64,000 bases of DNA from Sequoia sempervirens (GCA_007258455.2 VDFB02000003.1:41419986-41483985); one strand, 5' to 3'; counted from the stretch's first letter, positions 35,929 through 47,622 are shown. Program-made: numbers and translations. The notes: generated by a model from the letters alone, not told the origin.

Positions 35929-37376
35929 AATGTTTTTCAAGTATGATTAAGGGGAGTGTTGTACCTTGCACACATTGCCTGTTTGAATGGGGGGCCCCTC
36001 TTTTTCCATCCCACTTTTAGGTTGCCTTGCCTTTTCTCCTTAAGAGAAAGGGTCCTCAAAATTTTAATTTTTGGTCATCTCCCTAGGTTTTTATCAAGTT
36101 TCTATCAAAATTGGGAAATGTTTGAATGTCTTGCAACAATTGGCCAAATTGATCTTATTTGAAATGCCTTAGGGTGGTACCGGTGCTAAGTTTATGCCTA
36201 TCTTAGAGTTTTTCAAACTTCGGGGATTTTTGTGTCCTATGAAATTTGCAGAGCATTGACTCTCACAAAATCTGTCATTGTGCAAAATGTTTGAAAATCT
36301 AAAATAGGCTCAAATCTCTAAATTTCAGAAGTATGTGGGATCTCTAAAACTCCTTTCAAAGGGTGGAATTTTTGAAATGACTAGCTGATGCGATAGAAAA
36401 CTATGGTTGTTAGGGCATATATTTCTAAGGTACGAAGGGTAACTTTTGCAAATTCATTCCTCATTGTGATTTCATTTTGTAAACTCAAAGAGAAGAGCGA
36501 AGGCAATTTAGGGCATCCAGGTGAGTGAGAAGGTGCAAAGTTGCAGAGTTTGAGTGCATATCAAGGGTAATTTTGGGTTGCTTTTCCTCATACACTAGTT
36601 CAAAGGTTTGTAAAACTCCATTGCACTCATTCTAAAATAATTTCTTTGTATTTCTGGTTCGATTTGAATGGAATATCACGTAGGGTTAAAATTTTAAACT
36701 TCAAATGCACAATGCACATTGTTATATTTCTTATTTTGAGGTTTTCAATGGGTGAAAGGAGTCATTTCAAGGTTACAAGGTTTCTATTAAAGTTGTTTTA
36801 ATGATATAAATTCTTTAAATGCATGTAATTACAGTTAAGCATTGCTTGTTAGGGTTTTCACATAAGAACATGTTCATATTCTTTGGTTTTTAAGACAAAT
36901 GTGGGTTAGTTAGCACAAATTTGTAATGAAATCTCATTTAGGGTTCTTTGGAGTTAAAATAGTTCCCAAAACCCTAGTCTTAGTGCCCAAGGAAACCATC
37001 ATTTCAAAATTTATAAAGCTCACAACAATTGTGGAGGGGTGTCTTTGTGAAATCACGTCTTTGTTGCAAAAATCCATGATCCCTCAAATTCCACAAGACC
37101 ATGATGAGTGAATCATGGGAAAAGAAAGACAAGTAAGAATCCGGGCATTCATTACCTTTTAGGGAAATCTAGCTTCTGAGAAGTTTTTCAAAAATCCCCA
37201 AAATCCCTAAGTCCTTAGAAATCTCAAAAATAAATGAAGACTTAGTAGTTTTCTAGAAAAATCCTAAATTTTAGAGATTTCTTGATCTCTTGAAATCCAC
37301 GAAGTCTTCAAAACACTCAAAGTTGGTCAAAGGAACAAAAATGCTTGTTTTTATTGTATGTGCCATCTCATGGAAT
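35929..37376. other. Unassigned stretch left of the gypsy 3' LTR
   Basis: Contains short plus-strand ORFs (36926-37111 and others) without recognisable motifs. I see no repeat partner in the window. GGAAT at 37372-37376 would be half of a target-site duplication for the LTR on its right, but the other half is lost. Confidence 0.35.
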
Positions 37377-38564
37377 TGTATCTATAGTAAAGAAAAAATG
37401 GGGTTTGCATGCTATCATATGGCTTAGGACATAGAGGACACCCACTTTCCACCTACTTCATTAAAGGGTAACCCTAAAGATCTCAATGCAAATGATAAAG
37501 AGATCTTGCAATAGGGGTGTCCTCGGGTATGTTTAGAGATTAATGAGGGGTTCACCACCAATTAAGAACTTGGAAATACAAATGCAATGTAAGTTGAAAT
37601 GTAAGATGTAATGTTAAACCCTAATTCAATGCAAAGCTTTACTAAATGACCTAGAAATGCAAATGAAACAAGACATAAAGCTACAGAAAGGAATGTGTGC
37701 ACCTATAAATATGGAGATGGCTGGATGGAGATCTGAAACACTAGAAAATTTGATTTTAATGCTGAGTGGGACTCATTCATCAAGTTGGGTGAAATAGTCC
37801 AGATTCTGGGTTTCTGTGCGAGAACATGAATCTGCCAAATGGGTATCCGAACCTGCAAAAATATGAATTTTGACTGAAACTAAGACTCATTCGCCAAAAG
37901 TGGAAAATCAATCTAGTTAGAGTTTTCTAAAGCTTTAAAGTCCAATCCTGCTCTTCTTTGTCTGCTTTGTCCTTCTTGATTGATTTTTGAATCTAAAACC
38001 TTGATTTGCAACATATAGGTGTTCTTCAATGTTCTCCAAGGCTTGATGACAACTTTGACAACTTTCCTCCAATCTTTCTCCTTAGGAAATCTATAACCTA
38101 GACCTACAAGTCACACACAAAAGAGAGGGGAAAATGTTTTTGGGTTAGTGGATAGTGGTTTGCCTTGGTTAAACCCCCTTTTGGTAATCAAATCTTGAAA
38201 TAGAAATGGAGAATGATGAATGAACACAATATGATGTTGCAACTCACCAAACCCTATCAATGAAGTGATGCAAACATGTATGCAATGGATTCAATGGATG
38301 TAGAACTTGACTCTTTCTTGAAGGTGATAGATCGCGAATAAAATGCTTGCTTGAATCATAGAACCCTACATCATAATTGTTAGCTCCAAAACAAACATGA
38401 TGCATGAAATCTTTGACATGATGCTTGATGCTTGAATGTTGCTCTAAAATGCTTGATAATCTACCCTTGAATGCTCTTGTACACTTGAATGCACTTGTGA
38501 ACTCAAAGTAGCTATAAGGATGAATACTTGAATGCTTGGGGTGAAAATGAGTGGAAGAACCTTG

Positions 38565-38572
38565 TATTTATA
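38565..38572 (-). promoter_or_regulatory. LTR TATA box
   Basis: The minus strand reads GAGTATAAATACA across this site, a canonical plant TATA element about 715 bp into the LTR. Confidence 0.6.
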
Positions 38573-38679
38573 CTCAATTATGCAAAAATTCTTGAAATTA
38601 CAACACTACAAGCCGACATCAAATCTAGGAGGATAAAATCTTGTCAAAATTTTGAATTAATTTTAATTTTGGGCCACAT

Positions 38680-38826
38680 GGGACTCATTCGCCCAAGGTG
38701 GCAAATGAGTCCCACCAGACATAATTTTTGGGACCATTTTTAAAAATGCTTAGAAAGGTGTGAAACCAGGTTTGGGACCCAAAAATCTAGGTGGGACTCA
38801 TTTTCCCAAGGTGGTGAATGAGTCCC
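38680..38826. repeat. Pair of 34-bp hairpin-like dyads in U3
   Basis: 38680-38713 and 38793-38826 both have the form GGGACTCATT-N14-AATGAGTCCC with a 10-bp stem (near-perfect in each). Related copies lie at 37768-37800, 43434-43466 and 44553-44585. Confidence 0.8.
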
Positions 38827-38998
38827 ATATCACTAAATTTGGGGTCATTCAACCTGAAACACCTAAATTATGATTGACTAATGATTTGTGTTGGGATTAT
38901 CCTCAAAAAGATACATTAAATGAGGCTTGTGGATGCAAAATAGGGATAATTAAAGCATAAAGAAGCCTAATTATTAATGAAAACCCTAGAAAATTATG

Positions 38999-39210
38999 AA
39001 AGTGTGTTGCAACACTTTACAACACTTTAAATAAGACATGTTTAAGGTTAAAAAGAGATTTATTAGGTATAGTTAATTAATAAAACCTTATAAAAGTGTG
39101 AAAGTGTGTTACAACACTTCACAACACTTTAGCAAGGTACCATTCATGTTCATTAGTTTACAAGTGCCCAAGACCTAATGCGAATGTGTCAAACACATTA
39201 CAACACTAAA
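38999..39210. repeat. Three copies of a CAACACTTT dyad motif in U3
   Basis: AAAGTGTGTTGCAACACTTT followed by ACAACACTTT at 38999-39029, a close copy at 39101-39131 and a weaker one at 39183-39210. The spacing is about 80-100 bp and the core is nearly palindromic. Confidence 0.7.
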
Positions 39211-39290
39211 TCAAGGCACCATTAAACTTAGTTCACAAGGAGGGCCCAAATAAGCAAGGGAAAAGAAGGGATACTTTTTCCATTACCACA

Positions 39291-39306
39291 TTTAGCCCCC
39301 ACTTTG
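39291..39306 (-). promoter_or_regulatory. Polypurine tract
   Basis: The minus strand reads CAAAGTGGGGGCTAAA immediately before the TG start of the 3' LTR. Confidence 0.8.
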
Positions 39307-40379
39307 GTGAGAGGATGAACTTGCTTCAAACACACACTAAAGTAGACAAAAACACATCAAGAGGGGTCCAAGTGCACCAATACCGGTAAGATGGGATGAC
39401 AATGATCAAGAGGGGTGATCAAGCCCCTAGGATCAAGATCCCATGGCAAACCAACATAGGCACAAAAGAACACACATGAAAGTGATATAAAGAGAATCAT
39501 AAAGGCACAAGCATGCATTGTCAAAGACAGAGAAAATAAAATAAAATGAAAAATAAAAAGGGGTGGATCAAACTTCGACCATTTATCCATCGCGACGTGG
39601 ATCAAATCTAGGTTGTTTTTCCAAAAAATGTATACTCGCTCTAAGGCAACATAACTTCAGGCTGTTTGTTGGGTGAGAAGTCCAAGAAGGTGAGAAACAT
39701 ACATTCATGGCTGGTAAGCGCTCAGACACACACACACAAGTGACTAAGGGAAAGTCATGCCCTCATTTGGCTTCCCGTCAAACCATAGCAAAGTTATACC
39801 TCTTGATAATTTTGATAAGGTGCCATGCAAAAAATGATTTTCTAGCTTCATGAGACAAGCAAAGCTTCATATGCTTAGAACTCATGAACAAACAAGATGG
39901 CTCTATAGGAATGCAAGTTGTGTTATGCAAGGTGGCCATATAACTGAAAAATGCAAATGCAAAATAGTTTAAGGTTTTTTCAAAGTGATTTTGCTTAGTT
40001 CATGCAAGGTTTCTTCTTAGGGAACATCATGTCTAATGTCTCCAAGAGAGGACAAGTCAAAGAAATATCATACTCTCAAAATAAATCAAACCCAATGACA
40101 CCACCAAGAAAAGGATACATCGCAAGAAGAAAGAAAATCACACAATGAAACATGAGTGTCGATGTATGCTCCCACTTTAAAGCGGTTGCTAACACCATTA
40201 CTATGAGGAATTTATTTAAAGTAGAAGAAGACATGAGAACTTATTCAGAAAGCCCTATGCCAAGTCATATGTTTCCAATAAGCTACATCATGAAAAGGGT
40301 AGTATGTCCCATGCGAGCTAACTTAAGGCATGTCATCCACATCCCAAGCTTGCTCTTATATGTACATGAAAGGTGATCA

Positions 40380-41098
40380 ACTAGGCAAAAGAGACAACAA
40401 AAGGTGACATACAAGGACAAGGCTACATAACCCCTTGCCCCCACTTAGTGTAGGACAAGGATGAGTCGAATAGGATGAAAGTAAGTATCAATTAGAGGAA
40501 TTAGGTGCTTCAACGCAAGGAAGAGCACCACAATCCTTAAGATGTTGAATTTTGTTACTCAAAGCCTTACATTCATTAGTAGAATGACCATGAACTCTAT
40601 GATATGTGCAAAACGTATTCTTGTTGTAAAATTTCTTTCATGTTCTTGGAGGGAGAGATATCTAACGATCTTTGAGGATTCTCGACAAGATACTCTTTTG
40701 ATCAAAAGTAGAGGTTGTTCCTTTATTTGCACAAGATGTCATACACATACTAAATGATAAGGATTTGGACGAAAATGGAGATAAGGGAGGTAAACCTAGA
40801 TCTTTCTTGAAAGAGTATGGTATGTCGGTTTGATTTGTGTGTTCATTGTATCAGTGTGTAGGAGGGAGATTGTATCCAATACCATAACAATCTTTCAATT
40901 CAGATGAAGGGGGTTTATGCTTCTGAGAAGGATTGGTTTCTTCATGGGAACACAAATCCTTTTTAAAGTTATGTATTGTCCCCTCATGAGGGATGGGAGT
41001 TAGATAGCCCCCATCACTATCATGGGGTAATATTGTTGACGTAGAACCAAGTTGAGCATATGAAACACAAGGTTGTTTTGGTTTAGATTGTGATATTT
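40380..41098 (-). pseudogene. Gag-type linker with His/Cys motif
   Basis: Minus-strand reading ends a low-complexity Ser/Pro/His linker with CTYHRVHGHSTNECKALSNK at about 40612-40533, the usual C-terminal gag motif of plant gypsy elements. In ordinary elements this lies upstream of the protease; here it lies about 0.9 kb downstream of it. The region from 40380 down to 39307 has no further recognisable domain. Stops interrupt the frame. Confidence 0.55.
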
Positions 41099-41099
41099 T

Positions 41100-41960
41100 T
41101 CACTCTCCCATAAAGGAAGGTGTAAAACCCCAATCATCAGTAGAACTTGTATCTAAAAATGAATCATTTGTATATGGCTCTTTGGACCTCGAGGGTGAGA
41201 ATTTGGATTCTTTATTGCAAGGAGGTGTAATATCTAATGACCCCCAATTATCGCTAAATATTTTTGATGTGGGTGAAGGATTAGCATCAACTCGTATAGG
41301 TTCAACCTTTGATCTTGGAATGAAAGTATTAGATGAGTTCAGAATGTTGTGATCATATGATTTATTGCTTCGTTCATCTGATTTGATTGTATATATCATT
41401 TTCTTGTATTCAAATTTCATTACACAGTGAAGAGTAGATGGGACTCCTTTCATAGCATGAATCCATGGTCTCTCTAGGAGAAGATTTTATGGAAGGGGTC
41501 CTGGCATGATATGGATAGGGGTAGGCAACACTACAAGTACAACCTCAATAGGTAATGTGATCATTCCTAATGGTTGCCTATTAACATTTTCAAAGCCACG
41601 AATATGAATGTCATTAAATTGAATGACCCTTTTGTCCATGCCAATTTTGTCTAGGAGGTCAATGCTAAAAACATTAAGATCTGCTCCATTATCTATAAGA
41701 GTGTGCTTAACTACGATTTCATTAATGATCACCTTTATCATCAAGGCTTCATTTTTGTTTTGAATCTCAAGTGAGGGTAATTCATGTTTAGGGAATGTGA
41801 TTTCTGACTGTTTGGCTTGCATGGAACAAAAGGAGGATGTTACATTATTCAATTTCATATTAGATTGGATCTCCTCCTGCTTTATTTGCAATATTTCTTG
41901 AAATAGAAACTTGTATGTAGGTGATAGTTGAATGAGTTGCCATACAGATATATTAGCGGG
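41100..41960 (-). pseudogene. Gypsy aspartic protease
   Basis: A conserved lead-in (SVWQLIQLSPTYKFLFQEIL) is followed by KVIINEIVVKHTLIDNGADL, the retropepsin active-site block with DNGA in place of the usual D[ST]GA, then RGFENVNRQPLGMITLPIEV, then LLLERPWIHAMKGVPSTLH near 41450, the second conserved block. A TAA interrupts just before LLLERPW. Downstream (41453-41100) is a Ser-rich segment with no known fold. The Ser/Thr-to-Asn change should impair catalysis. Confidence 0.85.
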
Positions 41961-42172
41961 AGTCTTTTTAAGGTCTTTAACACTAGGAAAAATATGTTAA
42001 TGCAATGGTAATGAAGTGGGAGGGATTTGTGGTTGCCTACATGTTTGAGCAACTATGTTATATCTCGATTGCTGCAAAACATTGTTGTTGTTAAGTTGCA
42101 TCATAGATTTCAAGAAACCTCTTACTTTCTTATGTGATTCACTAATGGGAGGTGACTTAGGAAGCTCACTAG

Positions 42173-43150
42173 TTAAAGGAATCCAATTTGTATCATCATA
42201 ACCTTAACAATATTGTTTTTGTTTGCATGGTCTCTTTGTGAAGAGGATTCTAATGTCTTTTCATCATCTTCACCTAATGAAGCCTCATCACATGTGTCTT
42301 TCACCATGATATCCTCCCTAGGAGGAGAGTTTTTAGGAGAACTACAAACTAAATGTTCATGACACTCATAGGTTGGTTCTTCTAAAATGACTTCATCGCA
42401 GGTAGGGGAATGATCCATGATTGAATTTTCTTGTTCATCAATGATGTTATTGGCTTGTTCCGTAATGTTTTCACACATAAGATTCTCATGAATTTCATCG
42501 ATTGTGTTTTTTAACATCAGAGTATCATTTTCACGACTAGGAAAGACACTAGGAGAAGAACAAATGTTATTGTCATGATGGTCCATAGTTTCATTCCTTT
42601 GTCCCATAATGTCTTCCAAAATAGGATGGGTGGGAGAAGGAACATAAAGAGGGTTGTCATAGATCTTAAAGGTTTCTTATCTAACACCAACATATCCTCA
42701 TCATCATCACAAAAGGTAAGATGTTGGGAGATGAATGTGGGTAGGTTTCAATGGTCTCTTTTTGTCTTATGTTATTGTCATGATTACTTAATGCTATGTC
42801 CTCTTGTTTAGTAATGTCTTTCCCAATAGAAGAGGTAAGAGGAGAGAAACAACTCAGGTTCTCAAAACTCTCATCAATTAGTTCTTCTAACGCCAAAATA
42901 TCTTCTTCACAAGTAGGAGAGATATTCTAGGAGAAGAACAAATGTGATTGTTATGATTACCCAAGGTTTCTTTCACTAGACTAAACTCACTCATAGAAGG
43001 GATACTAGGAGAGGGATCAATGATGAACAAAAAGAGAGGGGAAAGGACCTCATATTTATATACACTTAACGAAACTTGCTTACAACACCCCAGAAGATCT
43101 AAAAGTAGAACATGAAGTATAATAACTATAGATTTTTGCAATGAAAACAT
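42173..43150 (-). pseudogene. Repeat-rich acidic spacer of the non-autonomous gypsy element
   Basis: Three open segments (43150-42887, 42896-42681 and 42619-42173) in two frames encode loosely repeated acidic units built on NHDNNI or HHDNNI, ICSSP and SPxxD motifs with many Glu, Asp and Asn. The repeats suggest internal tandem expansion between the leader and protease. No known domain; it may be a degenerate, expanded gag N-terminus or a novel filler. Confidence 0.4.
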
Positions 43151-43717
43151 GATGTAATGATTTTTCTACAAGATTGAAATGCAACAATGCTAAAGAAAAC
43201 ATGCAAAGGGATAATGCAATTTTCAAATTTTGAACATGCTAATTGATTGATTATGTAATGTGAGAATGCAAATTTGAAATTACTCAATGCATGAAATGAG
43301 TCAAATTAAGTTAGATCTAATGAAATGCATGTAACAGAGACTCGACCAACTGAAATAGATAGTTAATAGCAGAAAAAAAAAAGTGTAGAAACAAGGTTTC
43401 TAATGCTGCAAAAGACAGTTTCAGATGTGCACTGGGACTGATTCACCCAGAGGGGAGAATGAGTCCTAGTGTTTTTTTTCAATTTTTTTAGAGATTTTAA
43501 AGTGATTTTTATGCTTTTTAGTTTGTATGATGTGTAACCTAAGTGAAAATGTAGTTTTCAGATGATTTTCAATGATTTGAGATGCAAAAATTCTACCTAT
43601 ATGAACTTTCAATAATGCAAAATTTAGAAATCCTAGATGCCAATTAACTAATGCAAATTCAATGCAAGCTAGATCTAGGATGATGAGGGACTCCAAATCA
43701 ATCAAGAGGGTATTCTA

Positions 43718-43735
43718 AATGTAGGTTCACCAAAA
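43718..43735 (-). promoter_or_regulatory. Primer-binding-site-like sequence
   Basis: On the minus strand TTTTGGTGAACCTACATT directly follows the CAACA end of the 5' LTR. TGG at this position pairs with the CCA end of a tRNA; which tRNA was used is not clear. Confidence 0.6.
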
Positions 43736-44692
43736 TGTTGTATATAAAAAATGGGGTTTGAATGGTATCATATGGCTTAGGACATACAACACACCCACTT
43801 TCCACCTACTACATTAAAGGGTAACCCTAGAGATCTCAATGCAAAGGAGAAAGAGATCTTGCAATAGGGTTGTCCTAGGGTATGTTTAGAGATTAATAAG
43901 GGGTTCAATACAAAGTAAGAACTTGGAAAGATAAATGCAATGTAAGTTGAAATGTAAGATGTAATGCTAAACCCTAATTCAATGCAAAGCTTCACTAAAT
44001 GGCCCAGAAATGCAAACGAAACAAGATAGAAAGCTACAGAAAGGGATGTGTGCACTTGGAAATATGGAGATGGATGGATGGAGTGTTAGGGTTAGGAGGA
44101 AAATATCTAATAGTTAAATGCAAATTTGATCAATAAAACAGAGAAATAAAACACACAAAAAATTATAGCAGAAACAAGACAACACAGAGAATTTAATGTG
44201 GTTCACCCAATCCGAGCTACATCCACAAAACCACAACCATCCAATGATTTTATTATCCAGTGCTAAAACATATTACAATCTCGTGAATAATCACCTTTTT
44301 TTACATAATGTAACCCCCATCCCAACCCCTTATAAAAATATTTTTAGAAGCTTCTAGAATTAGGGTTTTACAAAGCCATTTTTTTCTTTTTCGGCAATTT
44401 TTCCTTTTTCGGTGACAACGCGAAAAAACGGGGTGTATAGTATAGCATGATCAGTCACCACATACCAAAAATCTCTCACTTGGAGACTGATCAGGATCCA
44501 CACCAACACATGGAGGTCTGAAACATTGGAAAATATGATTTTAATGCTAAGTGGGACTCATTCGCCAAGCAAGGCGAATCAGTACAGATTATGGGTTTTT
44601 GTGCAAGAACAAGAATCTACCAAATGGGTATCTAAATCTACAAAAATATGAATTTTGACTGAAACTAGGACTCATTCACCAGAAGTGGAATC
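43736..44692 (-). repeat. 5' LTR, truncated and interrupted
   Basis: Matches 37377-37915 except for the 427-bp insertion at 44084-44510 plus its duplicated 5 bp. Similarity ends abruptly after a GAAGTGGAA at 44692, so roughly 1.4 kb of LTR (U3 and part of R) has been deleted. Confidence 0.85.
44084..44510. mobile_element. Solo LTR (427 bp) nested in the gypsy 5' LTR
   Basis: Starts TGTTAGGGTTAGG and ends CACCAACACA. It is flanked by perfect 5-bp repeats TGGAG (44079-44083 and 44511-44515). The other gypsy LTR has one TGGAG followed by ATCTGAAAC at the matching place, giving the pre-insertion site. A GAATTTAATGTGGTTCACCC motif and TCTCTCACTTGGAGACTGA are features I associate with Ty1/copia or TRIM LTRs. 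No internal region remains, as expected after LTR-LTR recombination. Confidence 0.85.
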
Positions 44693-45127
44693 TTGATATA
44701 TTTCCCTATAGTTTGCACACATGCCTATTTTTGTAGATATGTGTGAGGAGGCAAGAGCATGGATTTTCAAATAGAAGTACCCAAAAAGAATCATGCAAAT
44801 CCATTTAGGGTAGTATTAATATGAATTGATCTAGAATTAAGGTGCCTAAACAAGAGATTTCCTATGCTAAGTAAGATCAAGGATGAGTTGAACTTGAGTG
44901 TAAGAGATGGGATTGGTGTTCAAATGACATGATCAAAGAAATCATGTGGACAAGATTTTAATTCTAAATTTCTTATTTTTCTAGTAAGGAATGACAAGAG
45001 TGATTCAACTCAAAAAAAGGAAATTTCATAAATTAAAAGTTAAAACACTAGTTTTCAAAAGGCAATAAAGCATGAAAGCATAGTAAATGGCTAGAAAACA
45101 TGAAATGAAGACAAGGGATGGTCCTAC
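44693..45127. other. Unassigned stretch between LTRs
   Basis: No coding motif or repeat partner. It begins at the truncation point of the gypsy 5' LTR. Confidence 0.4.
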
Positions 45128-46445
45128 TGTTAAGCATAGGTTTTCATTGATGTCAAATTGATGTCAACAGGTCATTGTTGCTGACTGTAGCTATCAAAGG
45201 GTGTCAAGGCTATCAGATGTGAAGGTTGTCAAAGATGAAAAAGATCTAGAATTATCATTTATCTTAATGTTTTAGAAGCATGTTATTTGTCAGTGTGTAG
45301 TATGCCTAATCGATTCAAGTATTATGAAGCAAGTTTTTGTTGTGGTGTGACTTCCTTCAAATAGGTAATGAATTTATTATACCATGTCGAGTATGCACAA
45401 CATGAGTGTGGTGGTTTGGAAGGATATGTTTTGGGTAGAGATATTTATTAAAATGGTTGGAATTTCTTTCAAAAATGCAGTACAACTTTGTGGTTCGGAA
45501 GGAGAGTATGTCTACACTAGTTCTATTAGTTTCTTGAGTTTCTAGTGGTGCGGCTTAGTGTGCAAGGAGCTTGAAGTGTCAAAAGGTTGTTCAAACTATT
45601 CAAAGTTTGAGGCATGTGTGGTAACAACTAGTGTGAGGAATTCAAATCATGTGTGTGGAGTGAGGATATGACCTATTTAAGGTTCTTGCGGTGGCACAAG
45701 GTGTCAAGATATTTTGATGGAAATAATTTTGTGTTTGAACCATTGTACTACGCGTTTCATGCAATTTGAATTTAGGTCCACCCTATGTTTTCCAGGTTTG
45801 TGCAGATCCTTGGTCGACATGGAAGAGTGTTAATGTAATGTAGTGTATATATTTCAAATGTCCAGATGCATTGTAAGTGTATGTCACACGTGTGGTACAA
45901 ATGTGTTGTATGTATGCGTAATGAATGGAAGGTATGTGATAGAAGTGTGAAGAAAACATGGAGCACCAATATTAGAGGGTCATTCTCAGTGTGAGAGAGA
46001 TTTTCTATTGTGTCTCTAGTGCATGCAAAGTTATATTTCAAATCTGCCATTATTTTTGTATTCTAGTGGGACTAGTGTTTTCTTTGTTGTATTGTTCTGG
46101 CGGGGGATTGGTGTCTCTTTCTGACGGGGATTGTTGTCTCCAGTAGGTTGGTGCCTACAGATTTATTTGGGGATTGGTGTCTCTAATAGGTTGGTGCTTA
46201 CATCACGTTGTAAAGTTCACTTATTACTTTCCTTCTTGTGAGTGTTTCTCACCTTTATTTTTTCCATCCTAGGTTTCCACATATATCTAGTGTTATGTGT
46301 TATCTTATGTTGTGCTCTAATTACTAGCTTGTATGGTATAGTGCTCTTCATGTTAAAAAACTATATAATAGTTGTAAAGGTTACTAAAATTGTTTTGATC
46401 TACTGATTCACCCTCCCCCCTTCTCAGTAGATTGTGTGTCCTTCA
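45128..46445 (+). mobile_element. Probable Ty1/copia-type solo LTR
   Basis: Starts TGTTAAGCATAGG. The 3' part contains TTTTTCCATCCTAGGTTTCC and TTCACCCTCCCCCCTTCTCA, wording typical of copia LTR ends, and it ends TCCTTCA. Flanks are CCTAC (45123-45127) and CCTAT (46446-46450), a 5-bp target-site duplication with one C/T mismatch. No PBS or internal domain follows, so it is a solo LTR or a remnant. Confidence 0.6.
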
Positions 46446-46450
46446 CCTAT

Positions 46451-47099
46451 AGGCTGACTTGAAAATTCTATCAAGGTTGGATAATGTCAAAAAATATTTT
46501 CCACACCACATGGGTCATGTCTTAAATTGTCAAATGACCATTAGAATACCATGAATACCTATATAATTTGGCACTTAGAGATTGCAACCCAATTTTTACT
46601 TATAAAAGGAATCCCTTAGTAATGGTCACCTAAACAAATAAATGCTAATTACAATGAGAGGCATAACCTATACTGATAACAAAGAGATAACCATTTGATG
46701 TCATGATCATGAGAAAAAAATTATGTAGAGTTGACATTTATTTTTTAAATATAAAGACATTAAAATATTTGAAAATGTGTGTATCAATACCTATAAATAA
46801 AACTATTAAAAAGTAAAATATAAATATATGCTATTTACTACACTTTTCAATGTAGAAAAAATAAAAGAATTACTAAATATAAAAAATCACTTTTCTAAAA
46901 GTAAAATTAAAAATTATAAACAAAAGTAAAATAAAATAAAATAAAATATATGGTAAACTCTTTCAATAAAAAAATAATTCAAGACTAACATCTTCAAACT
47001 TTTTTAAATAGATGAATTTAATATATCTATACTAATTAAATGTATAAAATAATAACAATATATATAAAATATGATATAATATTTTTATAAAAATTAATA
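46451..47099. other. AT-rich non-coding stretch
   Basis: Very AT-rich with AAATA and AATAAAATAA words. No features recognised. Confidence 0.4.
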
Positions 47100-47500
47100 T
47101 AGGGGAGAGGGGCCTATAGTGGAGTGGGGTCCAATAGTGGGGATAGAAGTAGTCCTCAGTGGGCCCCCATAGTGGAGCACCTTAATATCCAATTGCAAAA
47201 CACTTTTTATCCATAAAATCCAAAAACTGACAAATCATGTGATGCCACACTAGTGCACCATTAAAACATTACTTAGTGCACCACTATTGGTCTCACTTTT
47301 TTTTTGGCCCTTTTTGGATAACTCAACAAAAAGCATGTTGATGTGGCATCATATTTGATGATGTGACCCTAAAACGAAATATAGAAGCACAAAAGTTGCC
47401 AATTAAACTCCTATACAAAATTGGGAGTGATTTGAAATTTTCACATAAGATTTTGAGGAACGTGAAGTTAGGGTGCTCCACTATGGTCCCCTCTCCCCTA
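47100..47500. mobile_element. MITE-like element with GGGGAGAGGGG inverted ends
   Basis: The left end GGGGAGAGGGGCCTATAGTG and the reverse complement of the right end GGGGAGAGGGGACCATAGTG match at 17-18 of 20 bases. Both ends are flanked by TA (47100-47101 and 47499-47500), suggesting TA target duplication as in Tc1/mariner-type (Stowaway) MITEs, although the terminal sequence is not the usual Stowaway one. Internal copies of CATAGTGGAGCACC (about 47167) and GTGCACCACTATTGGTC (about 47278) echo the ends. No ORF. Confidence 0.7.
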
Positions 47501-47591
47501 TGTGACCTCACTTTACGTATAAAAATCTATTGAACTCTAAAGTGTATATAAATATACTTTCAAGTATATATGTGTATGCATATATGAATGC

Positions 47592-47592
<1 letters not shown>

Positions 47593-47622
<30 letters not shown>

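Larger units (their letters stand above)
37377..39290 (-). repeat. 3' LTR, 1,914 bp
   Basis: In minus orientation it runs from TGTGGTAATGG next to the PPT to a TACA end. A TATA box is at 38565-38572. U3 (38575-39290) contains two families of dyad-like repeats. The segment 37377-37915 matches the truncated 5' LTR at roughly 90% by eye and shows the empty site for the solo LTR at 44084-44510. Confidence 0.85.
37377..44692 (-). mobile_element. Non-autonomous Ty3/gypsy element, minus strand
   Basis: Left LTR 37377-39290 and truncated right LTR 43736-44692 are clearly the same sequence. On the minus strand the order is 5' LTR, PBS-like TTTTGGTGAACC, a repeat-rich spacer, protease, a linker with a gag-type His/Cys motif, PPT (AAAGTGGGGGCTAAA) and 3' LTR starting TGTGG. 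No RT, RNase H, integrase or gag core was found in the 4.4-kb interior, so movement would have needed enzymes from a relative. The 5' LTR is cut at 44692 and interrupted by a solo LTR. Confidence 0.85.
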
